From the NCBI RefSeq assembly GCF_030272615.1, contig NC_081407.1, positions 270,601,870 to 270,665,869 on the forward strand: 64,000 nt of DNA, read 5' to 3'. Position 1 is the first letter of the stretch. Each line of letters starts with the position of its first letter. The position numbers and the translations under genes were made by a program. The notes beneath the pieces were generated by a model. That model worked only from the letters and a program-made list of their open reading frames with translations. It did no database searches and was not told the DNA's origin. This document shows, one piece after another, positions 56,397 through 64,000 of the stretch. Source of the DNA: Cryptomeria japonica (lineage: Eukaryota; Streptophyta; Pinopsida; Cupressales; Cupressaceae).

Positions 56397-57198
56397 CTAT
56401 TTAAAATAATAATATTACAAATTAAAATTACATAATTTAATTTTAATTAGTATTATTATTATTTTAAATAGGAATATTTAATTATTTATAATTTAAAAAT
56501 TTGTAAATATATCGTTAGAATATATAATAATATATGTTTACTTCATAATAATTAATAATTTTGTTTTTACTTTAAATTAAATTTAGATATTTAACATTTA
56601 TAAATTTAATTCATTAAAATTATACTTCAAAATTAAATTATTAAACAAACAAATAATTAAATAAACATAAAAACAACAGTATAATAAACAAATAAAATAA
56701 ACAAACAAATGAAAATAAAAATCTAAACTATAGTTGAAAAAAATAATTGAAACAAAAACACAAGTTAACCTACCTCATTCAACCTGCGACGCTCAAACTA
56801 ACGATGCTGCTGCGTCATCATGCTGCTCCTCCCCGTCGTCGTTCCGCTCCTCCCTGTCTGTATTTACTTGCGTCATGTTGCTTTGTATTTTTTTGCTTGC
56901 TGCCCGCCACACATGGCAAATGAAAAATATGTTTTTTTCTTTTAGGGTTTTAACGTTTTGGCCCTTTTTCATCCGAAAAAGTGAAAAAAAAACTTAAAAA
57001 TTCGTGCCTCATGTAAAAAAAACGCGACGGAATCACCACGTCACTTTGGATGCGTCGGGATTCACGGTGGAACGCAAAAGCATTTCAAGAACAAATTGAA
57101 GGAACTTGTCTTATTCCATAGGGATTCAAAGGCGATTCAGATTCTGAAACGCCTCGTACCTGGAATTGCTAGGAAATCTAGACGAATCGGTAACCTAG
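56397..57198 (-). other. Remaining 5' end of the second hAT element
   Basis: AT-rich DNA (56400-56730), then a GC-richer stretch with GACGATGC and CGACGGG-like words and the inverted terminal repeat at 57183-57198. The 87-codon frame at 56734-56997 is low in coding character and probably part of the hAT leader. Confidence 0.45.
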
Positions 57199-58111
57199 GT
57201 AGAATGCCATCATATCATGTAATTGTCTTTTGGGGGGCTTACACATGGGCATTTTGTAATCATGAACTGCAATAAAGTTCCATCTTGGGGGGCTTCATAT
57301 ATAGGTTTTTAAATAGGACACAATAAGGGATGCGAGTTTAGTTAGTAACATGAATTGTGATTCTACTTCCTTGACAGAAGCTCACATTGAGTTGCATCTG
57401 AATCCTCTAGTTCTTTCTTTGCCACATCTTGGTTCACTTTGGTTCACGTCTTAGATTGATAGCCCATGGTCAATGATCCTAAATCTTGTATCTCATTCAC
57501 ATTGGATCACATCTCAAATTGAGAGCCATTCATTATGATTAATGTTCCCAAATCTTCATGATACTTGCTCTTATGGATTGGTTTTAGCCATAGTTCAACA
57601 TTGACATTGAGGTACACAAATAGCTTCCAGATTATCATCCCCTTCTTAGGATTGATTTTTTTGCTATGGGTTTTCTCTTTTTCTTTTTATGGCAGGTTTC
57701 TATCATTATATATTTGTTCCTAATCAGGCCTAGTTGTTGGGACCCATTTCTTATTTATCATTTCTCCTAAGTTGCACTTATTGGGAGGGAGGGGAAGGGG
57801 GTATTCGTGTAACATTTTATTCACCTTGGATATATTATATAGTAAGTGTGATATTGCACCTATTTGATGAGTTTACTTAGGCTAATTAGGATTTTTTTAT
57901 TTAATTATTCTCATCTGATAAGCTGATAATGACATGTATATACCTTGACTTGAGGTACACAAGTGCCCCCACTACCTCATCAACTCTTGATTGATAGTAG
58001 TTAGGTGCCACCTCTATTCAATCAAGTTCACTTTTGTCTTAGTCAAGTTGATTGAACTGATTCATTGATTGGCAGGTCAACTCTAGGTTTGATAGTTAGA
58101 TTGTGTTAATT
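57199..58111. other. No gene seen
   Basis: Unassigned DNA with TTGGGGGGCTT twice (57230, 57284). No recognisable coding sequence. Confidence 0.5.
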
Positions 58112-59035
58112 TATCATGTCCCCTCCTTGATCGTTATATATATCTATTGATGTGTTTTTTATGCACATGTGAACACAGAATAAAATACCCAAAAGGTATC
58201 TTATCCTCTCTTGAATAAAGCCTCCGATTGCTGAAGATGTCGCGAAAAGGATCAATCTGGATGACTTCAAGGTTCTTTGTTGTAGGATCTCTACGTGTGG
58301 ATAAGCTCTTCGCGGTATGATGTGATTTTGCTGGAATCACAAGGGGACTTACACTCAATGACCTAAATCGTCTGATTTGCTGGAATCACAAGATTTCACT
58401 GGCCTAGATTTGGAAAAAAAAGGAAAAGGATGAGGGCGAGGAAAGGATCTAATTCTAACACTAAGAATGTAGGAGCAATGATTGATCTTTGATGAAATTT
58501 TAACTAAGTCTTGTCTTGACATCCCAGGACCATCTCCACAAGGTTAGTGCGATCTTTAGAGGAAAACTTTATGATGTTCAGATCATCGCTACAGGCATAG
58601 ACACCATCAGGCTGATGCATATCAATGAAGAAGCGACAATTGAAGTTGAGCTTAAGCTGAATGATTCCAGTTGACTACACAAGGCAAGTCTGCAATCAAC
58701 AAACTGCTAGTAGTATGGATATACGAATTTCACCATCAATCAAACACATTTCTTTCATTCATCTAATAACATGAAATCAAATTTGAGAAGTATAGAGACC
58801 ATGCAAATTGTTGAATCGACCCATAGATTTCACCATTTCTTCAATGAAGTTTTACAAGTCTTTTACAACATCTTGGCAACAATCTTTGCCTTCTCTTGCT
58901 ATTCTACTCTAATTGCTATTCTATCAATTGATTATTCACTACTAGCTAACTATTCACCTACTATCAACTATTGACTCACTATTGTTGACTCCTATTCACT
59001 AACTATTTTCTATTAGCCTTTACAAATGAAGAGTC

Positions 59036-59048
59036 GGGGCTTATATAG
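59036..59048 (-). promoter_or_regulatory. Distal TATA box (P2) of copy C
   Basis: The minus strand reads CACTATATAAGCCCC, identical to copy A. Confidence 0.6.
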
Positions 59049-59119
59049 TGCCCTTAATACAACTCAATGGCTAAGATCAATTTGAGATCAATGGCCAAGA
59101 TTCTACAATGAAAACCCTA

Positions 59120-59636
59120 ATTAGGGTTTGTTACAACAAACTCAATTCTGACCAATGAAATAATTGTATTAATTGGACACGTCTTCTTTGGAATATTCGA
59201 CCAATGGATAGCTGGGGTAGGTACATCGAAGTTTGTGCCACCTTTAATGAGTCAGGTACATTGAATCTGGACATGCTGAGGTGGACCAACCTGATTGGAG
59301 GAGTGATGACTAGGATGCCACCTTGTCTGATACTTGCAACTTGGTAGATATCCAATTCGATGATGCTGAGAAGCTAGCTTTAATTAATTCATCTGAAATT
59401 ATCTGCTTCTTCAACGAACCCTTGCTCTGACTTCTTTTGTCTTTGATGTGCAGGATGATGATGTACCTCGCCTTGGAATGTTGGATTGGAAGAGGTTATT
59501 CCTAATGATGCTTGACCGAAGAAGGCCGTCCTTGTCGATGCTAGACGGGAGGAGGTCGCCTTTGTCCTTGCCCGATCTTCTTCGTTGAGAGTCTGCTAAG
59601 TAATAGATCCTCCGGCTTTGGGTGGTTATTTGAAAC
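59120..59636 (-). pseudogene. Remnant of the LTR-embedded ORF in copy C
   Basis: Same replaced region as in copy A. The start codon is lost (CAAATAACCACCC where A has CAAATGGCAACTCC). A frame of 77 codons (59411-59644) has RRRSGKDKGDLLPSSIDKDG. The conserved small frame DIYQVASIRQGGILVITPP lies at 59131-59355. Confidence 0.5.
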
Positions 59637-59877
59637 CTACACAAAAACTTAAAATTAGTCTTTGAGCATCATACCTTAAAGCATGAAATTTAAGACCTTT
59701 CAAGGGTATAACTTAAGATATTAATTTGAAAAGACATGATAAATCAAGAATTATACATTTTCAAATTAATTATGAATGGAAATTGGATTTTCAAGACTTA
59801 GACTTTACAAAATTGCTATGAAATCACAATAAGTCTTGAATAAGAACTTTCAAAAAAAAAAAAATGATTCTTCATAC
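59637..59877 (-). other. Predicted leader intron of copy C
   Basis: On the minus strand, donor GGAG|GTATGAAG and acceptor TTTTTGTGTAG|G, length 241. Corresponds to the introns of A and B. Confidence 0.5.
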
Positions 59878-60115
59878 CTCCTCCTTGAATGCCTAACTAT
59901 GAACCTTGAAAAAAATGGAAGAAAGAAGCTCAAAATTTGCTGGAAAAAGATTGAATTTCTGGCCTTCTTTTGGATGAATTATGCCTCCATTAGCCTTCAA
60001 AAGAGCTTCACCTTGTATAGCCTCCAACACTTAGCAAAAATTCGCCTCCAATCTGCTCTTCAAGTTCGCATGAGAACAATGAATGAATGATTTGAATTTG
60101 TCCAAAATACACCTC

Positions 60116-60126
60116 CCTTATATAGG
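60116..60126 (-). promoter_or_regulatory. Proximal TATA box (P1) of copy C
   Basis: The minus strand reads GAGCGCCCTATATAAGGGAG, in the same place as in A and B. Confidence 0.6.
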
Positions 60127-60641
60127 GCGCTCACCTTGATTCTCCTTGAGGCCGACTTGGCAAAAAGGTAATAAAATGAAATAAAATCCCTCTTAAAGGG
60201 AGGCCGACTTGCTTGTAAAAGCAAAGAAATGAATTTTGAGCGCTCACCTTGATTTTTTAAGTTTTAAAATTAATTCCAAGGCTTCAAAGATGGGTTTTTT
60301 CATTTGTTTTAAGGCTTGGAAATTAGTTAATTAAATTATAAAGGCCTTAATTCATGCGAACTTGATTTAGCTTCCCAAATGTCTTGAATTTGGCAAATTT
60401 GGTGAAAATTGTGGGCTAGCTTAGGAATATTAAGGTTTGATCAAGACTTAATGAAACTTGTTTCCTCCTTAAGCATCAAAATATCAAAGTGATGGTTTGA
60501 ACCCCTTGTCTAGACTTGCTTACTTGATAAAATTGAAATTTTCTCAACCAATATTTGCAAATTTCCATGTCTTTGTATTCTCAATCTTGCAATTTGCCTT
60601 AGACTCAATCAAACAAGGTTGAATGATAGATTTTTTGATAT

Positions 60642-62415
60642 TTTCGCCCTGGACGCTTTGGAAGGGTCAGGAGCGATTTTTCCAATTAGGTCTTGAATAT
60701 CTCATTTCTTTCACTCCAAAATCTCCCAGAAGGTGAGCTTATGCTTGTTTTGACCTAATCAAGTCTTGCATTTCAATTTTTTATGAGGAAATTAGGTGAA
60801 AATGTGAATTTCGCCCTAGGCCCTCTGGAAGGGTCAGGAGCGATTTTTCTTGCTTGAGCTTACTTCTTCATCATTTTGTCTTGAATCCACCCCTCAAGGC
60901 TAGGCAAAGGTCTTCTTCTTTCACTCCATCCAAGCTTGGTTCGTTCCTGCAAGGCAAAATAGGGGATTTTGAGATTTTCGCCTTGGACCCTCTGGAAGGG
61001 TCAGGAGAGATTTTTAGGTTTTAGGCCTATTTTCCAATCCTTTCATCTTCAAATCACTTCCATGGCATAAAACATCTTGCCTTACTCCCCTTTAAGTCAT
61101 GAAAACCAAAATCTCATCTTGAAATGCAAGGAAAATAGGAGGATTTGGAAATTTCGCCCTGGACCCTCTGGAAGGGTCAGGAGCGAATTTTCCTCTTGGC
61201 ATCAAAACTTGTATCCTTAGCAATCCAACCCAACTTCAAGGCAATTCAAATGTCATTTTTCACCCATGTCTAAGCTTGGCCTTGCCCAATAATTTGGAGA
61301 AAAGAATGGTTTTAGTGTTTTTTGCTCTGGACCCTCTGGAAGGGTCAGGAGCGATTTTCAAGTTTTGAGCATGTTCCTCCATCCTTTCAACTTCAATTCA
61401 CCTTCAAGGCTAAAAAAACACTTATCCTTTCACGTTCAACCCAAGTTTCACTTGATTTCGCAAGGGAAAATTGGTGTTTGAAGAATTTTCACCCTGGACC
61501 CTTTGGAAGGGTCAGGAGCGATTTTTCTCATTTGGGCTCAATTCCTTCAATCTTGATAATTATTGGCAATTTGGAGTCATTCCTAAGGCCTTCTTTAATC
61601 ATGATCCACACTAGATTTGGCATGAAACTAAGGGAAAAGATAGATTTTGCTCAATTTCGCCCTGGACCCTTTGGAAGGGTCAGGAGCGATTTTCCCTTTT
61701 TAGACCAAAATCATCATTCTTTCAAACCCAATCTTTATTGCAAGGTAAATTCTCATCTTTCTTCGCCCTAGGAACAAGGTTTCAAGCTCAAACAAGGTGG
61801 CAATTGAAGTTGATGATGAATTTCGCTCTAGACCCTTTGGAAGGGTCAGGAGCGAAATTCGACTTTCAGGCTAGAATCCATCATTTTTTCAAGGTTTTCA
61901 AACACTTCCAAAGTCCAAACATGTCCGCTTTTCCCTTCAAAATGCCTTGCAAATCAAAATTTGGTCAAATAAGGCAAGAAATGAGTCCTAGGTTGATTTT
62001 CGCTTTGGACCCTCTGGAAGGGTCAGGAGCGAAAATCACTTTTTAAGCAAAATCTTGATCTTTGAAATCATCCAACTCCCTCTCAAGGCAAGAGCATTCA
62101 AAAAACACCTCCACACGTGCCTTGGAAACTAGGAACTTGGTCTTGATAAGTGATAAATTGAGGTGTATAAGGATTTTCGCTCTGGACCCTTTGGAAGGGT
62201 CAGGAGCGAAATTCCTAATCTTGGCCAAAATCCTGACTTCATTTTCACATTTCTCCATCCAAACAAGTGTTTTGCCCTCAAAGATCCTTGGGAACGAGTT
62301 GGTTCTAAGTTTGGGTCAAACTAGAATGTCATATGGAAAATTTCGCTCTGGACCCTTTGGAAGCGTCAGGAGCGAAATTCGTTTTGGACCCTCTGGAAGG
62401 GTTCGGAGCGAAATT
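60642..62415 (-). repeat. Phased hairpin array of copy C (12 units)
   Basis: The plus-strand CGC positions (or equivalent) are 60645, 60812, 60979, 61155, 61323, 61490, 61658, 61824, 62001, 62178, 62344 and 62380. The intervals are 167, 167, 176, 168, 167, 168, 166, 177, 177, 166 and 36. Typical plus-strand arms are TTTCGCTCTGGACCCT and AGGGTCAGGAGCGAAA. The last two units are packed 36 bp apart, as at the same end of copy A. Confidence 0.92.
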
Positions 62416-62446
62416 TGACTTTTTAAACTCTCTGTCAGGATCATTT

Positions 62447-62506
62447 TATGGAATATAACATTTAAGTATAAGAAAGATTCTTATACTTTAAGTTATATTC
62501 CATATA
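62447..62506. repeat. Long AT-rich palindrome beside the array, copy C
   Basis: The arms TATGGAATATAAC ... AAGTATAAG and CTTATACTT ... GTTATATTCCATATA flank a 7-base centre. The counterpart is at 6548-6609. Confidence 0.8.
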
Positions 62507-62586
62507 TACTTTCAGGATGTTTGAGAGTGGTTTCAGACCTCCAGGAGTTATATTGCGAAATCTAGTTTTTGGAGGATTCTTCAGTT

Positions 62587-62662
62587 TTCCAGACTTAGCC
62601 AAATTTCAGGATCAGGACATTCGAGACTTGGCCAAATTTCAGGATCAGGACATTCCAGACTT
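62587..62662 (-). repeat. 33-bp tandem repeats, copy C
   Basis: Two to three units with GACTTAGCCAAATTTCAGG and ATCAGGACATT, as in copy A. Confidence 0.75.
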
Positions 62663-63638
62663 CATCACTCACCAACTTGACCTAACTCAAGCAGAACTTG
62701 CTATCCAGGTGATCCCCTTGGCGACACTCGAAAGTTAAAGGCTGACAGACAAAACCCTAAAAGACCTAAAAAACAAACCCTAGAAAGCAAAAAAGCAGGG
62801 GTCCCCATTTGCAATGGGGCGATGTGTGAAATGGTCACAACAATATCCTAAGGAAGTAATTATTATTATTAATTAATATGATAATAATAACGAATTTCTA
62901 TTTGAAATTTATTTATTTATTAAATGTATTATTTAAGTAATATCTATTACTAATCCTGAAATATTCAAATAAAAATAAACAATAAAACTATAATAATATA
63001 AATAAATAAATATGTTAATATATTTAATATATAAAATAATAAAGAAAAATATTATTAAATGAATGGTTAAAAGGTTAAGGTATTTAATGTATTAAATAAT
63101 AAAGAAAAAAGTATTATTAAATTAAAATATTAATACACTATAGTTCGTGCGGAAGGGACCCGTGGAGGGATGTAACCCTTCACGGGGTATAAGGTAGAGG
63201 TCAGCACGGGAGAATAATGGAAGAGGAATACGGGGGGAAGACTATGGGGTCTGGAGACATACTGCCCGGGAAAACATTACGGTATGTATATAAAGGCTGT
63301 TAACAATATCATACGGTGGTATTGTTAATACAATCTAATTTGGTTATTACATTTAATATTAATAATACAATTTAATATGATCAATACAATATGACATGGT
63401 TAGTATACAACAATGTTGTTAATATATTATGGTGCTGCTGATATAATATAATAACTGTTAACACTGTTAATGTAATACAATACATTAATTCAGTCACATA
63501 TTAACATAGTGATATTGTTAATGTAATATAATATAAAGATGGCAAAATAACATAATGATGTTAATAAAATCTAAAGCTCATATGGTTAATCAAATCTGAT
63601 ATAATATTGCTAATATGGTAAGATATTATCAATGTAAT

Positions 63639-63765
63639 TGTAATATCCCCACTTTGAAATAGAATTTAATAATAAATGATAATAATATCCCCACTTTGAA
63701 AAATTTAATAAAAAATGATAATAATATCCCCACTTTGAAATAGAATTTAATAATAAATGATAATA
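63639..63765. repeat. Tandem repeat with AATATCCCCACTTTGAAA
   Basis: Three near-identical units of 40-50 bp, each with AATATCCCCACTTTGAAA then AATTTAATAA. The first begins TGTAATATCCCC, which resembles an LTR start, but its other end is outside the window. Confidence 0.7.
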
Positions 63766-64000
63766 ATAAAATTAAAATATAAAATGATATAATTAAATAT
63801 GATTAATAAAAAAATTAATTAAGTTAATGAAAAGTCAAAAGACATGAAAGGAAAAGTTGTGACTCCCTCAACAATGATATATAAAAGGGAGAAGAAAACC
63901 TCATTTGAGGGGGGGGATAATTTGGTGATGAGAAATGCAGATTTGATTTAAATAATAAGTGCAGATCTGATTATGAAAGGTTGTGTCCCTTTCAAATGGT

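Larger units (their letters stand above)
47414..57198 (-). mobile_element. Second hAT element, split by an L1 LINE
   Basis: The left end CTAAGTTGCCGGTACG (47414) and the inverted right end CTAGGTTACCGATTCG (57198) match at 12 of 16 bases. They are flanked by ATAAAATG and GTAGAATG (6 of 8), consistent with a worn hAT target duplication. Subterminal GTACGGGTACG words lie inside the left end. The transposase gene occupies 47690-50079 on the minus strand. The LINE at 50191-56386 sits in its 5' region, and 56397-57198 is the rest of the hAT 5' end. Without the LINE the element is about 3.6 kb, a normal autonomous hAT length. Confidence 0.65.
58145..62842 (-). mobile_element. Giant solo-LTR-like element, copy C
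   Basis: Runs from TATTGATGTG (worn TGTTGACGTG) at 58145 to GTCACAACA at 62842, flanked by ATATC at 58140-58144 and 62843-62847. It has the same order of parts as copy A: distal TATA box 59036, ORF remnant, leader intron 59637-59877, proximal TATA box 60116, hairpin array 60642-62415, palindrome and 33-bp repeats. It measures 4698 bp. Like A it lacks the long ORF of copy B. It is inserted in the same LTR family that contains copy B. Confidence 0.85.
58112..64000 (+). repeat. Second copy of the TGTCATGTCCCC LTR family, hosting copy C
   Basis: TATCATGTCCCCTCC at 58112, with the first G mutated to A, matches 24990. The LTR continues after copy C from 62848 (AAATATTCAAAT-type words shared with about 25150). 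TATATAAAGGCTGTTAA at 63290 is a likely TATA box. The right end is unresolved in this window. The stretch 62848-64000 contains no gene. Confidence 0.5.

Overview
This window looks like a nuclear segment from a very large, retroelement-bloated plant genome, most likely a gymnosperm (inference). The evidence is AT-rich DNA, introns, plant-type transposons of every major class, and insertions nested several levels deep. I found no intact host gene. The only host coding material is two short exons of a chloroplast-type NAD(P)-binding protein (18886-19151), a decayed PPR gene (22090-23350), and a fragment of the cohesin cofactor gene PDS5 that has been carried into a retrotransposon.

Layout, left to right. 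(1) 1-14543 is a degenerate Ty1/copia element. It is split at 726/10524 by a non-autonomous LTR element (727-10523, TSD ATTTA). The internal region of that element opens with an intronless copy of the PDS5 N-terminus, and the PDS5 copy is itself split by giant-LTR copy A (2782-6945, TSD ATTGG). (2) 14545-24989 holds LTR-like noncoding DNA, a 47-bp minisatellite, the two host exons and the PPR pseudogene. (3) 24990-36943 is a probable solo LTR invaded by a non-L1 LINE and by a tRNA-derived SINE (18-bp TSD). Giant-LTR copy B (27969-35533, TSD GGTCT) sits inside the SINE. (4) 37278-46498 is an LTR-int-LTR-int-LTR array of a noncoding element. Its second internal region holds a hAT-like element that contains another hAT. 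(5) 47414-57198 is a second hAT element, split by an L1-type LINE with a 5' inversion. (6) 58112-64000 is another copy of the solo-LTR family seen in (3), invaded by giant-LTR copy C (58145-62842, TSD ATATC).

The most unusual system is the family of copies A, B and C. Each is a single TGTTG...CAACA unit of 4.2-7.6 kb with a 5-bp target duplication and no internal LTR pair, so each behaves like a solo giant LTR. Each carries an array of 11-13 copies of a GC-rich imperfect palindrome of about 34 bp. The spacing is about 166 bp, with variants near 176 bp and a few compressed intervals. Base changes between the arms are compensatory, and G:U wobble is tolerated on one strand only. Downstream come a TATA box, a leader intron with conserved splice sites, an ORF (about 1,077 codons from its ATG in B, broken by one TAG; reduced to remnants in A and C), and a second TATA box close to the 3' end. 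This is a long terminal repeat with its own embedded gene and a phased hairpin array. I know of no standard description of such an array.

The second notable system is the PDS5 transduplication: a retrotransposon whose first ORF starts at the native PDS5 start codon.
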